From Cephalotrichum gorgonifer (lineage: Eukaryota; Ascomycota; Sordariomycetes; Microascales; Microascaceae), in NCBI GenBank assembly GCA_900312665.1, contig ONZQ02000008.1, positions 124,001 to 188,000 on the forward strand: DNA of 64,000 nt, read 5' to 3'. Positions 49,805-62,055 of the stretch are shown piece by piece (positions within the stretch are counted from its first letter, which is position 1; every line of letters begins with the position of its first letter). The notes below the pieces were generated by a model. That model was not told where the DNA came from and searched no databases. It saw nothing but the letters and a program-made list of their open reading frames with translations. Position numbers and translations under genes: made by a program.

Positions 49805-50933
49805 GGCTGTTGCTGAGGAGAGTGGAGACTTAAGATGAGAGCTGATTGTTCAGGAGTCGGGAGGAAGCTGAGCACGGTCGTCCAAAAAAGGGGAGGGCTC
49901 GGAGAGAGTTCGAGAGCCCAGATGTGAAGAAGCTTTATCCAGGTCAACGTATGAATATCTAGGTGGGCTCAAGATACTCTCAGCCCTGTAGCTTGAAATA
50001 TCAAATGTGGCAAGTATGAGGCGGTGAGATTTGCCAAGCTATGTTTAGGGATGAGATATGCAGTCAGCGAGGCGGGGTTTAGATGACGGAGGAAGCAATG
50101 TCAGAAGGACTCATGGTTTGTATGCATAAGCACAAGCACAGCCCGAGACGCGGCTCATACAAGCGCCAGTAGTAAGTAGGGAGGACGATAGAGTGTAGCT
50201 GCTAATATCATGGGTAATGATCAACACGGGCTTAGACCCAAACCAATGCAAGGGATCCATCCAAGCTAAACACTACCCTGCTTACCCACGTCTAGCACCA
50301 CCAGCACGAGCGACACTGCTGACAACGTCCTTTTTTTAAGATCCCAAACTGCCCTACCCGAGCTCCCAGTACCCAGGATACTACATGTATTAATACCTAG
50401 ATTTGGTTCTAGAAATATCCAAACAGGCCACTCAGACCAGCCTACGACAAATGCCAGGGCGCCATTTCCTTATTACAAGATGGCTCAGCGTCTAACTCCG
50501 GTTTCTTTCGTTCAGTGAATACTCGGCGGGTGATGCATGGTTCGCGGCACATGTATTATATATTCGCTGTTTTTAGGTCCAGCTTTCATGTGTATCTAGA
50601 CACTAACACACAGGAGTACTTTAACCACTAACTGGACACAAGGGACTAGACCGGTCGGCGTTGAGTCGTCTCATGCAAAAAACCAAACAAAGTCCATTAT
50701 TTAACGCCCATCCTCTTGAATTAGCAAACTATATATATGATGTACCTGCCTTGCTGCCTTCGAGTGCATACACTGACCCGCCTTGTAGCAGCAACTTGAC
50801 AGTACTACCTTATTAGCTCGGAGCCTTCTACACTAGGGCAACATGTATTCCCGAACAGTAGCTGCCTCGAGGACACGAGCAAGAACGACACGACTAACAA
50901 ATCCACAAAAGGCGTCAACTCGTCAGACCCATC
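49805..50933. other. 1.1-kb divergent spacer
   Basis: Holds the promoters of the Zn2Cys6 regulator and the plus-strand hypothetical gene. It has AT-rich stretches, including tatatatatgat near 50731. No gene is seen. Confidence 0.6.
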
Positions 50934-51875
50934 ATGAACCCCAACACGGCCGCTATGGCAGGGCAGCAAACATCTGACGGCCCACAACGCTCTATCGGGG
51001 CCCCCAAAGATGATTTACCGCTACACATAGAAGGCATCGTCGACTCTGTGCGCTCCGCACTCCTCGAGCGCGGCAGTCCTGACGCTCTCAAATTCACCTA
51101 CGACTTCCCGAGGGCAGCCAACGCCAGCTCCGGCATCCCAGGCGACGTCGGCATTCTTGACGAACTCAAGCTGATTCTCGAGCTTATTCCTTGTGAGATG
51201 CCCATGGAGGACTACAAGGCGAGGCTGGACCAGCTCAAGAGCATGTTTAAGTCGTATCTATACAGCAGGTACAGGGAAGAAACAGGTAGGCGGCACGGCT
51301 ACCGCATCCAAGCAGACATCGAAGCGTATGCTGAACGACTCAAGGTCTTGTGCACCGAGTACATGTCAACGAACCGCACGATTGCGGAGAGCAACCAGGC
51401 AGTCGATGGGGCGGTGGAGACAATCAATGCAGAGGAAAGCATCGCCGGTCCCCGCAAAACTCTGATCGAACTGGAGCAGGCAACAGGGATGATGTTTTCA
51501 TGGAAGGGAACCAAGACGTTGACTATGCAGTGCGGTAGTCCGCGGCAGAATATCTTGCTGGTGACACATCGCCTGAAAAGGAGGAGGGTGCAGCTGCGTG
51601 TTTGTGAGGCCCTGCATCGGCTGACCTCTAAACATCTCAGGAAGCACGAAGGCGACTCGTGGGCCGTGGCGCAATGTGTGGGCCGTACCGCCCCATGGTT
51701 CGGGGATGAAGATGTGAGAATGAATGGGGTTATATGTTCTCAGGTATTATCGGAGATGACACGGCGTATTGAGCTGGCCGAGCGTGAGATGGAATTGTCC
51801 GGCAGGTTGTCTCCCTATCTCGACCTTGACGAGTCGGAACTAGGCCTGTTCGGCCAGGCAAGCTTTCTAGAGTAG
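50934..51875 (+). CDS. Hypothetical protein, helical
   Basis: A 313-residue intronless frame starting MNPNTAAMAGQQTSDGPQRS. No family is recognised. It is predicted to be mostly helical with alternating charged and hydrophobic residues, for example LDELKLILELIPCEMPMEDYKARLDQLKSMF and QADIEAYAERLKVLCTEYMS. A basic cluster (HRLKRRRVQLRVCEALHRL) and an acidic C-terminus (YLDLDESELGLFGQ) follow. There is no signal peptide or transmembrane segment. The length without stops and normal amino-acid balance favour a real, perhaps lineage-specific, gene. Codon bias is weaker than in neighbouring conserved genes. Confidence 0.6.
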   Translation: MNPNTAAMAGQQTSDGPQRSIGAPKDDLPLHIEGIVDSVRSALLERGSPDALKFTYDFPRAANASSGIPGDVGILDELKLILELIPCEMPMEDYKARLDQLKSMFKSYLYSRYREETGRRHGYRIQADIEAYAERLKVLCTEYMSTNRTIAESNQAVDGAVETINAEESIAGPRKTLIELEQATGMMFSWKGTKTLTMQCGSPRQNILLVTHRLKRRRVQLRVCEALHRLTSKHLRKHEGDSWAVAQCVGRTAPWFGDEDVRMNGVICSQVLSEMTRRIELAEREMELSGRLSPYLDLDESELGLFGQASFLE

Positions 51876-52316
51876 AACTAATTCACCCGATTGTTGTATA
51901 AGCGTAGTTTAGTACCCGCGAGATATTCTGTTTACTATATATAGCCCTGACCCAACCTAGTTCAAGTCCCGATTGAGCAATGGTACCATAGGGCTGAGAA
52001 AGGATGGCTAGCTACCAGTGATGACAGTGGAGTAGGACCGATAATTTTGGGCAAAGTGTAGAGCATTCAAATGTATACTATAGAAAGCTGCATACTATAG
52101 AGATCCACGTTGCGAAACGAAATCATGAGTGGCAGGCTGCGTCTAGAAGAAGATAGGGAGAAGAGCCGTGAATAAAACGTCCGTCGTAATAATATATACC
52201 GCCAATGGGCTGATAGTTAATAATATATACTCCAAAGTCATGACAAATTCGCGTCCCACAAAAATAGGAGGCAGAGCAGATAGCCCTTACTCAACTACAC
52301 CCAGCTCCCCCTTCTT
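51876..52316. other. Convergent 3' spacer
   Basis: This 441-bp AT-rich stretch lies between the hypothetical gene and the LVIVD gene and includes two tataatat-type clusters (52186-52216). Nothing else is seen. Confidence 0.6.
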
Positions 52317-53886
52317 TCACTTCGAGCAGCTGTCGCTCGTCAACTTGACAACGAAGGCTCCGCGCTCAATCGTGTTCACAAAGATGTAGCCAGACTTGAA
52401 GTACGCGTAGCTCGACCACGAGCCAACAAAGTCCACGAGGCCGCCGCCCTCCAGCTCGTCGTCCTCGGGGTAGATGTCGAAGTGGGCGACCTCGCAGATG
52501 CTGTTGCCGGTGGGGTCCTCGGGGATGGACTTTGCGTCGATGACGCGCAGGCCGGCGCCGTAGTGGGACTGGTAGATGAGGCCGTCGACGACGTAGTGGT
52601 TGTGGTCGATGGACCGGACGGGCGACTTGTAGTAGCCCGTCTGCTTGGGGTTCTCAAGGTCGCGGATGTCCCAGATGAAGGTGACGGGGAAGCCGTCGCC
52701 GCCCGGGCCGGCGCCGTCCTCCTCGTCGAGCTCGTCGTCGGCGACGAGGTACTCCTGGTTGTTGGGGTCCAGCACCCAGCCTTGGTGGGTGTAGCTGGCG
52801 CCGACGTACGAGGTGCGGGAGATGATGTTGGTGACGTCGCCCTCCTTGTCTGTCACGTCGTAGATGGTGATGGTGTCCTCGTTGTAGCCGTAGCAGATGT
52901 CGCGGCCCTCGTACCGCTTGTCCGGGCCGTGGTAGACGAGGCACTGGGCGTCGTGGACGTAGCCGTCGCCCTTGGCGCACCCTGGGGACGTCGGCTTCGA
53001 GGGGTCGGCGAGGTCGATGAAGATGAGGCCGGCCAGGCAGCTCGAGTTCCGCGGGGCGGCGCCGACGCTCACGGCGTAGTTGAGCTCCTCGTTGATGACG
53101 ACGTTATGGGTCCGCCCCACGGGGAGATCGGTGAAGTGGCTCGTCAGGTCGTCCTGGCTGAACACGACGGGCTCGGCAGGGTCGATGTCGAGGAGCTTCT
53201 TCAGGTCAAAGATCTGAATGCCGTGGCCCACGGCCTCGGATCCGATGACCACGTAGTGCTTGTACGCCCTGATCTCGCGCCAGATGGAGGGCTCGGAGAA
53301 CTGGGGCAGGCGGCCGAGGTAGATGAGCTTTCCCTCGTCGGAGATCTCAACGAAGGCGGCGCCGTCGGCCTGGCCTATGGCGACGAACTCGCGGCCGTCG
53401 TCAGAGGTCCAGCCCCAGGAGGAGGATCCTTCTCCGGTGGTGCTGCCGAGGGAGGTGTGGGGCAGGAAGTGGTAGAGGTCGGCCTGGCGGGGTGGATGTT
53501 AGCTGTGTGTTTCAGCTCGTGGAATAGGGGACATGGATGATGCTCACGTTGTTGCACCTGAACGTGTTGTTCTTGTCTCCGGCAATGGCTACGGCCAAAC
53601 CATCTTCGCAGGGCGTGTACCCAAGCTCGGGATACTGCTCGCTAGCCATCACGCCCGCCTGGCGACCTCTCTCCCAGGTGCTCTGAGTGTCACGCGTTAG
53701 TAATCCGAGGGATACATCCTTCGCGGTGTTCCAGCCTACCATCTTCTTATCCATAAGAGCCTCGTGGATAGCGCCCGACTGGTACAACCCAATCTTCTGG
53801 GCACCTAGCGACTGCGGGCGGATCTCCTGTCCCGCCGCGGCGGCGACGAGAGCGGAGAGCCCGATCCAGTTGTTGGTTCGAACCAT
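52317..53886 (-). CDS. Secreted LVIVD-repeat (choice-of-anchor B-type) beta-propeller protein
   Basis: Two exons are inferred on the minus strand: 53548-53886 and 52317-53483, with a 64-bp intron (GTGAGC...GCCAG), giving 501 residues. A signal peptide (MVRTNNWIGLSALVAAAAGQ) starts the protein. Repeated short beta motifs follow the LVIVD pattern, each with an aspartate after a hydrophobic strand: HGIQIFDLKKL, AGLIFIDLADPSKP, DTITIYDVTDKEG, VTFIWDIRDLENPKQTGYYKS, AGLRVIDAKSIP. These form a propeller-like fold. Conserved patches such as YVHDAQCLVYHGPD and SYTHQGWVLDPNNQEYLVADDE carry His and Asp that could bind a metal. The family's activity is unknown. N-X-S/T sites fit secretion. The 352-codon antisense frame is a shadow. 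Confidence 0.88.
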
Positions 53887-55427
53887 GGTGATAGTCTCAG
53901 AAGCGCAACACCAGGGAGTGGTCGAGACACTGGAGAGGTAGCAATGACGAGCTGGCGGGGAGTTGTTGCCAGGTGCAGCGGGAAGGATACACTATATACT
54001 AATGTCTCACTTATACCGAATACAAACAATGGATAGGAAGATGTCCATTTTCCCGAGCCGGCCCACACGTGCCAGCGCCTCGCAGATCATCACCTTCCTT
54101 CCTCGGGAGTTCCGTGTCTTAGACATTAGACTGCGTCTTCCACATACATACATGTATGTTCGAGGAGCCGCATGCATCCACCCCGTCCCCATGCTCCAAT
54201 GGTGATATCCCGCCAGGGCATGTCGCAAGCCGTAAAGAACCGAGCGCTTCTACCTCTGATGCTGATATCTTCAAAAGGACCAACCGCTTCTCAACCCTAG
54301 GCAGCTACTTAGAGAAAAGTTCCTAAGATGGTGGATAGTATATAACCATGTCGGCACCTGCCCCAACGCGGCACATCTTACACCGATAAAGAGGACGATC
54401 TATCCCGCATATTAATATAAGGTCCGTGGGGGAAGGATCCGCTCCCCCGCCTGGTTGGCTGGCTGTGTGGAGGGACATGGACATGGCGGCGTGCCTTATC
54501 AGGAAGGTGATGCTGGCTGGGCCCGAAGATCTCACCTCCCATCGGGTGGCCTGCGAGTACTTGTGTGAGTGAAGAAAGAAAAAAAGTGCCCTGCAGGTCC
54601 GTGTACGAATACAAGGAACGGAGTGGTGCTGATACCTAAAGCGGATGAGGTCCCGGCCGCCGTTGCACCCGGCGCACACGGGCGGGAGATGCAGAAAAGT
54701 TCCGAGATTGGGAAGGTCTATCTGGCTGTACAAGTAGTACATGTAGATCCAGGAGATCTTTTGCGTGTGCGCCGGGATCTGCCTTGGTTCTTTTCTTTTC
54801 TTTCTTTTCCTTTTCTTTTTCTATTTATTTATTTTACCGCTTGGCTTTCCTAATTCGGGGCGGGTGGGCGCATGGACTTTTGAGAGGGGGATTTATTAAT
54901 TGCCCACCGATAATCATGTTGTACTTTGAGCAGCGGTACTTTGGGAATGTGAATACATTAATGCTCCAAGTGCCGAGCGAAGGTTGCTAGTGCTTGTATT
55001 ACACAGAAAACAGGAACAGGAATGAGAGGGAACGGCAACTACGGAAACGGGAAGGAGATAAACAAGTTGGTCGTCGACAGGCATACCCGTATATGCTTGT
55101 ATTGAGGCATTACATGTACATTTCCTAAAGGGCATGGCCAGAGTTCCACTGTGGTGTGGTATTAATGGAGACCACTTTGTCGTCTCGTGCCTGCAACGAC
55201 TTATGACGCGATCCTGTTGACTCCTCCCCGGACCTTTTGAATGGATTCCCTCGGTCCCCTTGGACCTCCCCGCGATATTAATTTTCCCTTCTGCTCCGAC
55301 CCATGCATGGTTTAACCGCATCCCTTAATCCCTCGGCGTTTAATGTTTTCGTTTTCCACCCCCAGATGACCCGGACCCATCCCTCCATCTCGAGACGAGA
55401 CAGGCATGTGTCTGTCTGTCGGCGCCG
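53887..55427. other. 1.5-kb spacer
   Basis: Contains the LVIVD promoter, a TAC-type cluster (gtacaagtagtacatgta, 54727-54744) and a pyrimidine run (54786-54838). No supported gene is seen. Confidence 0.55.
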
Positions 55428-56201
55428 TTATTCCTGCGTGGTGCCCGACGCTCCTCCGCGCTCCTCCTCGCGGTCCTCATTGGCGCCGTCGCCGCCCGCC
55501 AGAGCCGTCTTACGCCTGGTCGCATGCGCCTTCCCAACCCTCTTGCGCGGCTTGTCCTTGTAACACCCACAATCGGGGCAGGCCGGCCACTGGTAGACAT
55601 CGCCCCCGAGATCCTCCGGATCCTTCTCGAAGCCCCGCAGCGCCTCCCGGAACCACCGCGCGCTCATGTCTCCCAACACGGCCTCCACTTCCTCGTAGCG
55701 GACCTCAGCGAGCTTACCCCTGTAGCTGTAGATCCACGCATCGCACACGTACGGGTATCTAGGCGCTGCGAGCAGCTTGGCGTACGTGTCCTCGATCAAG
55801 GCTTGGCGCTCGTCGGAGACGGGCTCCGGGTGGGTCGTCGGGTCGCGGGCGGCGGCGGGCCGGAGGATCCCGGGGAACGAGAGGGCCTCGCGGTCGTGAA
55901 GCAAACTGACGAGGTCGGCCTCGCTGTGCCCGGGGTTCTTCTTGGCCTGCCGCTTCTTGGCCTGTTGCTTCTCGACTAGCGACTTCTTTTCCGTCGGCTT
56001 GACGAGTTTTGGGTGAGTGGGTAGCCCCGACTGCTGATCCTCGACTTCTTCCCTTCCCTGCTCCCGGGCTTGGTTCTCCGCGGCAAACCGTCCCCGAATG
56101 TTCTGCTCCTGGGTTTGTTGCTGCTTGGCTTGGTAATCCGTAGCCTCCTGCTTCCTTGCATCCTTCTTAGACTTACGACGCGAGGCTCGGGATCTCGACA
56201 T
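55428..56201 (-). CDS. Hypothetical basic protein
   Basis: A 257-residue intronless frame. The N-terminal 105 residues are lysine/glutamine/glutamate-rich and probably disordered (SRASRRKSKKDARKQ; EKQQAKKRQAKKN). A more ordered middle part follows: YPYVCDAWIYSYRGKLAEVRYEEVEAVLGDMSARWFREALRGFEKD. A CPDCGCYK motif lies near residue 208 and could bind a metal or form a disulfide. The C-terminus is again low in complexity. No family is recognised, and nuclear location is only a guess from the basic clusters. C/G-ending codons support coding. Confidence 0.65.
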   Translation of the reverse strand: MSRSRASRRKSKKDARKQEATDYQAKQQQTQEQNIRGRFAAENQAREQGREEVEDQQSGLPTHPKLVKPTEKKSLVEKQQAKKRQAKKNPGHSEADLVSLLHDREALSFPGILRPAAARDPTTHPEPVSDERQALIEDTYAKLLAAPRYPYVCDAWIYSYRGKLAEVRYEEVEAVLGDMSARWFREALRGFEKDPEDLGGDVYQWPACPDCGCYKDKPRKRVGKAHATRRKTALAGGDGANEDREEERGGASGTTQE

Positions 56202-57056
56202 CGTGAAGACAGCTAGTTATTGTTTTCCTGGTTGTAACAGCCTAAGCTCTAAGTTCCATTAGATACCTGTCTGAAGATCAATGGCTTCCTTGGTCCTTGT
56301 ATGCTTTTGAATACTCACCCTGAATCACTCACGGTGATAAATTGCTTTCTTCAAGCACTTGTTCACTTGCTTGTTCGCTCACTCGCTCGTGGGATTCGAG
56401 GAGGAAGGAACAGAAGAATTTATGGCTCAGTCTGTCATGACATGGCATTCGCTTAATTCACATATCAGCGCGCTCCAGTCCATGCTGGACCTGCTCTTTC
56501 CTTGTTTGCCATGCCTGCCTCCAGTCCGCCCCATCTCGACCTGTGCGCCAGCCATGAGAGAGCAGCTTATCATGGAACTCCTGTATAAAGGCTGCTACAG
56601 TAGATGCTCAACTCACACTAAAATATCCCCCCATGACTTCACATCAAGTACTCAGTCTCAGGAACCAAGACTCTCAAAAATACAGAAAACGAAGTATCTA
56701 TTAAGTCGTTTGTGTCGTTCCCTCGTCATTCATACAGATCGACCCCAACACTAAACCCCTTTAGAAGTTAAGATGTAATGTAATACCACCCACTTCATAA
56801 ACTGATCGCTCAAAAGGAATTTGGAAAAAAAAAGAAAGGAAAAAAGAGAAAAAAAAAAGTTGCCAATGGAAGATATAAACAAGAGAATGAAAATGGCCGG
56901 AATAGAAGCGGAATGAGAAACGGGAAACCCTTCCCTGATATAGGAATGGAATGAAGGGGGAAAGAAAAAAAGAAGAAAAAAAGCTCCCACTCTCGGGTAT
57001 CAAACGTGACAATCTCAGCTTGCTTCTTCTACACCACCCCACCCGCTTCAACCGAA
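56202..57056. other. Spacer between the hypothetical and Sec7 genes
   Basis: This 855-bp stretch has A/G-rich runs on the plus strand (56825-56860 and 56958-56985), downstream of the Sec7 gene's stop. No gene is supported. Confidence 0.6.
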
Positions 57057-60000
57057 TTAGTTCTCCTCCTCTCCCCCCTCGCCGTAAAGCTCCTTGTTCC
57101 TCTCGTCCCTCTCCTGGTAAATCTCCCTCTTCTTTACGTCCGCCTGCTGCAGACAATCCACGTACGTCCTGAACTTGACAATCTCCCTCAGCAGGTACGC
57201 GCTCTTGCGCTCCCAGTTCGCCATCGCCTTCGCCGCGTTGTGCCCCCTCGGCGAGAACGCGACCAGCATCGGGCTGCGCAGCTGGTTGTGCGCCTGCAGC
57301 TCCTCCTCGATGCTCTTCACGTACGCCTCCAGCGTCCTGAGCTGCTGCTCCTCGCCAAGGTTGCTGGCCCGCATGCTCTGCGTCGGCGGCGCCCACTCCG
57401 CGATATGAATCCTGTCGCTGGGCAGCTTGTGCCGCCCGCCGCTGCCGGGACCACCGGATCCGTAGTCGAAACTGCCGGAGCGGAAGCTCCTCCCGCTCTG
57501 CATGCTGGCTCGCCCCGGCCCTGTTGTGGCGCTGCTCCCGGGCCGGGTGATCCTCTCGGGCGCGATGCCCCCGCCGTTAGCCTCGTTAACAGCGGCGGCG
57601 AGCGGGTTGTTCACGATCGCCTCTCCCCATCCGTACTCGATGTTGCTTATGCCACCGACCAGCGGATGTGTGCTCAGTCTAGCGCTCCAGTAGTTGGCCG
57701 TCGTCACGAATTCTTTGATGATCTCGGGTGTCCCCACTTGGAACAGGTGCACCGCCCCCGTCGGCAAGCTCAACGCCCAGACATGGGGTCTGCTCCTAGA
57801 GTACCCGGGCGATGGGAGCGCCGAAGCTAGCGACTGCCGGAGGTTGAACGAGCCGAGGTTGGTAGCATTCTCCTGCCAATTCCCCCCTCCCACCTGGATC
57901 GGACCGTTCTGCCCGCCCTTGTTCCGCGCAGAGCGCGCCTTGTTCCGGAGCGACTTGTTGGGCGTGAACGAGAAGAGACTCAGCGTGCCCTTCTGGACGA
58001 CGGCAAACACCTCGGTCCACTGCCTATCCTTTGCCTTCCGCTCGATGCCGTCGAGGTGGTGCTTGTGAGTGACGATGCCCTCCTTGACCCACGGAGGGCC
58101 TGCGAGCTCGAGTGACTCATCCTCGAGCAAAGGCGGCGCCATGCCCACTTCCTCGCTCATGATGGACGCTGCCTTGCCGACAGGGACGTCTTCGCGAATG
58201 ATGGCTTGGCTAAGGGCGTTGGCGAAGCCGATCGACTGCTGATAGTCGCCGCGCGGCCACGACGACCCGAAGGAGTCCATGGACATCGACACATGTGTCC
58301 GGCCAAGGGACTGGCGGCTCCAAGTCGCCGAAGAGCTACTTGGGCTCCACATCGAGTTGTTGTCGTCGAAGCTAGTGCGGCTAGACGAGAAACCATTGGC
58401 TGCGAGTCGATGTCGAGACCGGCTCTTAGAAGCCCACCTAGACGCGTTTGTCCGTGAATTTTCCGCTATCCTCCCCCGCATGGACGACTGGCCCTCCGAA
58501 GGAGCCTTGCTTAGAACGCTAGGCGTACGCTTCAACATGCCCATGACTGACAGATTGCTCTGCGAGGCGGGACCCGATTGGTATTGCTCCGTTTCAGCTC
58601 CGAATAGCGGTAGTCGTTCATCGCGGATAGAGGCGTAAATGTCCTTCAGGACAATTTCCACCTGCCCTTCCCACGCCTTCATATTGCCATCGAAGGGTGT
58701 CTTGACCAGCGGTCCGCAGCTATCAGTGGCGGGAGCATCCGAAACATCAGTATCTGTCCGACTGGGTGGGATAAACGAGAAGCGATTTGGAGGCTTCGAC
58801 TTGTTTGTTGATGACTGTGCTTCGTCTACGGTGAGCATGAGCCCATTGCCAGATGTGGCGCCCGGACCGCCAGCAGCTTCGGGGGACGGTTCTTCGTGCG
58901 CTTGCTGAATAGTCGCAAGAGTATTCTTGATGAATTGTCCCCTGGTCATCTTTTGTTCGATATCGGCCATGTGGAGGTCGGTATTGAGGAGCATGATAGA
59001 GTAGCAGATCGTATGGACGGCATCTGGAACAGCGGTGATTAGAGTGCATTCGTTTCCAGCTTCGGAGATCAAGGCAGGCATAGAAAAGGCAGGATACAGC
59101 AGAGCAGGGAAATAACAGGACAAGGAAATAGTAGTAGATGGGGGAGAGGGACAAAGGAAACTGACCTGTTGACTTGAACCCGTGGTTGGGGTTGCAGTCG
59201 GCCCACCGTGTCGAGAAGGCTGCCAGGATGCGGTCGACTTGCTGCGTTTCACCTCGGAGGACGAGGCGTCCACAGATTTCACGGAGGGAGGCGAGAATGC
59301 TGAGGTTGCTGAAGTCGTACAGCTCCATGTACGCCCGGAGTGTTCGCTGGCGGACAGGCCCTTCAGCGCCCATCCAGGCTGCGGCCTTGTCCTTCTGGAT
59401 GAAGTCCTCGTTGCCGTCGAAGATCCGCTGGGCTTTCTGCCGGTCGTCTTCCGACGGGTCTCCGACGACGAAATGGGGCTCGTCGATCGGCGTCGTGTCC
59501 ATGTGTTCAGTAGTTTTGAAGATCTTCGGCCCCGTCTTCGGCGACTCTCCTTCCATTGCGGGGCTCGACTTGTCGCCTCCCGTCGGTTTAGCCCCTGAAG
59601 CTGATGAGATCACGCTAGGCCCGGTGGCAGATCGAGCGCCTTCTATAGGCAGGGCAAGCGTGGGCGAATGGCCGTCTTCCTCGGAATCTGTGATCTCCAA
59701 TGCTGCCCTAATCCTGCGCCTGATGGGGCGGAAGGTGTCATCACGCAGGTCGCGCGAGTCATGCGCAGCAAGGTGGCCATCCGTAGTGTCCAGGTCAGCG
59801 GCATGTTTCTCCCGTGTTTGCCGAGCGGGCTCGCCCGCCCCTTTTTCTGCGGCAGGCACAGAGCCAGCCTTGGCTCCACTGGTCGTCGTTGCGCCTTTGC
59901 TACTCTTCGTTGAAACTACCACGTCCCACTCGGTATCACTTGGCGGGTCGAGATTGAGGAATGAATTGTTTCTCGTCTCGGACGGCGAAGGGGCCTCAGG

Positions 60001-61920
60001 AGGTTCCCTCATCGCGGTGTCGGCGTTGGTATAACTCGGCCTGGCACGAGACGGTGTAGAATCCTGGACAGGGCGGATGGTGGCATTAGGGCTGCGTTCA
60101 TAATCAGGTGAGAAATCGCGTTGGTATCTTTCGGTGTCGTTTGTAGGATAAGACTCAACGTCGCCGACGAGGGGAGACTGGGCAGGCGTGCCGTTGGCCC
60201 TCAGGTACGGGCTCATAACTTTCCGTAGGCTACTAGCTGGGCTTGGCTCCGCGGCGCCAGCTGAAAGTACACCATTGTTAGGCTCGAGACTCACGGGTAG
60301 CACTAGTGGATGCGTCGGAACCGGCGGCACGTCATCGTGGCTGGGAACCGGGGGGTTATTAGGTTCAGCTGAAGACTTCTTCCGTCTCCGGAAAAACGAT
60401 GACGGCTTCTTCTGGAGGGTATTGGGCGGATGGGCCGATGCCTCCCGAGAGGGAGGTGTCGGCTCCCGGTTCGTCTGGGGTGTGACGTGGCGTGGTGTGC
60501 TTCCAGGGCGGTCAGAGCTATCATTGGAGTATGTCGAGAATTGGCTCGGGGAGCTCTGCATGTCAAGTCCAGTGTTCGTCGTGGCGCTCGCAGTCCTGGA
60601 GCCGAAAACTCTCCTAAAGAAGCCCGGCTTCTCTTTCGGTTGAGGGGTGGCAGTGGAAGTGGTCGGAGGCGCAGCGGTGAGAGGGGCCTCCTTCGCCTTT
60701 TCGTAGCCAACCCTGGGTGACGGCGCGGATTCCATATCTAGGTCGCCGAAGGAGGGCAGTGGAGGGATGGCCTCTCTGTGCATATTGAACTTGGAGTCGG
60801 CGCCCTTTCTCCCAGATGCCGTCAAGCTCTTGATCGACCTGCCGCTGCGCTTCCTCTCAAGTGTCGGCGTCTTCGGCTCTGGCGGGGGCTCGGGAGGGAC
60901 GAAGGTGTTATTGACGGGAGTTGGCGGAGGTATCCGGCGCGGGCCGCCGGGGACCGTCGGGGTCGGGGCCGCGTCGTAGTCGTCATTTAGGAAGGATTCG
61001 GGGAAGTCCGCCTGCCAGGGCCGCTGAGTGATGTCGGGCCGCTGGTTGCCATAGTCAAAGCTGGACGATCTCCCCGCGTAGCCTTGGGCCCACCGCTGGC
61101 TCCCGATAACCTGGGCATATCCCGCGTCCATACTGTTGGAGCTGCTGCTCTTGCTCCCTTTATCTCCTCTGGTCGGCAACCGGCGGGGTGGGCTGGGTTG
61201 GCTGTTTGGTGTGGATTCGCGCATGCTGCTCATTCGGCTAGGGCCAGGTCGGTGATAGTTGGAACTGCTATTGCTGCGGCGGCCACGCGTGATCCTGGCG
61301 GCATCGTCGCCCACTTCGAGGTCGGAACTGTAGGAATAGGAGTGGTTGTGGATATAGTTCGAGCTTGGGGTTGGGCGCGGCGCCTTGGAAGTTCTCGTCC
61401 AGGTTCTCTCGTCGGGAACAGCCGAGCCGGGGCCGTAGGACGACGAGTAGCCCCCTTCTCGAGGCTCGTCGTAGAGGGTCATGTGTGTGGTATTGGCCTG
61501 GCCGAGGAGGGTGAGCTGATCGAGGGACAGGAGCATGTTCGCCATGAGGGAATCACGAGTGGGCTGGCCATTGGCAAGCGAGAGGTCGTGGGAGTCCCGT
61601 GGGACGAAGTCGTTGTCCCTGTTGGACATATTGGCGTCCTCAGCCTCGAATGAGCGGGGGTCGCTGGGGAATGTGGACGGCTGGGGATGGTGGTCATCTG
61701 CGCGCTGGGCGCGGATCGGCGAGGGTGGTGCCTGAACGGTTCGGCGGCTCACCGGCGGGTTAGTCCTTGACCTGGCGGTGGGCGCCTTTGGGTTCGACAG
61801 TGATTGCTGGGTAGGGTTCCGGGATTTCAAGATCGAAACCGGATCGGCGGGCGAGGAGGGTTCGCGGCTCAGGTCGAGGTCGAGGTTCTTCGGCCGGTGA
61901 CGCTTGGAGGGCGAAGGCAT
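57057..61920 (-). CDS. Sec7-PH domain ARF guanine-nucleotide exchange factor (Syt1-like)
   Basis: Two exons are inferred on the minus strand: 59166-61920 and 57057-59023, with a 142-bp intron (GTCAGT donor, TTCCAG acceptor), giving 1573 residues. Activates ARF-family GTPases in membrane traffic. The first 800 residues are Ser/Pro-rich and disordered, with many basic-Ser sites. The Sec7 domain spans about 820-1055 and is split by the intron at GFKST|DAVHT. The catalytic glutamate is in LVLRGETQQVDRIL, and CNPNHGFKST...AVHTICYSIMLLNTDLHMADIEQKMTRGQF matches the family core. A PH domain follows (about 1228-1370), starting PPWVKEGIVTHKHHLDG, then a coiled coil near the end (RTLEAYVKSIEEELQAHNQL). 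Yeast Syt1 has the same order of domains. The start ATG at 61920 is preceded by non-coding open frame. Confidence 0.92.
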
Positions 61921-62031
61921 TGTCGGGAAAGAGATTCCCCGCTCCCGTCGGAGGAGAACTGGCAAGGTGGGTGGGTATGTGACAATGGAAACGAACCACC
62001 AGACCAGGACGCCAATTGAGCTTTCGGTTTG

Positions 62032-62055
62032 GGTACAGGTACGAGTACAAGTACG
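62032..62055. promoter_or_regulatory. TAC-motif cluster upstream of the Sec7 gene
   Basis: Four TAC words in phase (gtacaggtacgagtacaagtac) lie about 115 bp upstream of the Sec7 start codon. The same words recur upstream of the histidine kinase, PPR and HET genes. Function is unknown. Confidence 0.5.

Noticed and set aside
42207..50933. Idea of a secondary-metabolite gene cluster around the Zn2Cys6 regulator, VOC and GFA genes
   Set aside because: No backbone synthase (PKS, NRPS, terpene cyclase), transporter or P450 is present in the window.
52482..53540. 352-codon plus-strand frame opposite the LVIVD gene
   Set aside because: Antisense shadow; monotonous VVDGDDV-type composition and it crosses the intron of the real gene.
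54786..54838. Pyrimidine-rich run near 54.8 kb
   Set aside because: Simple low-complexity tract common in fungal spacers; no associated gene or element.
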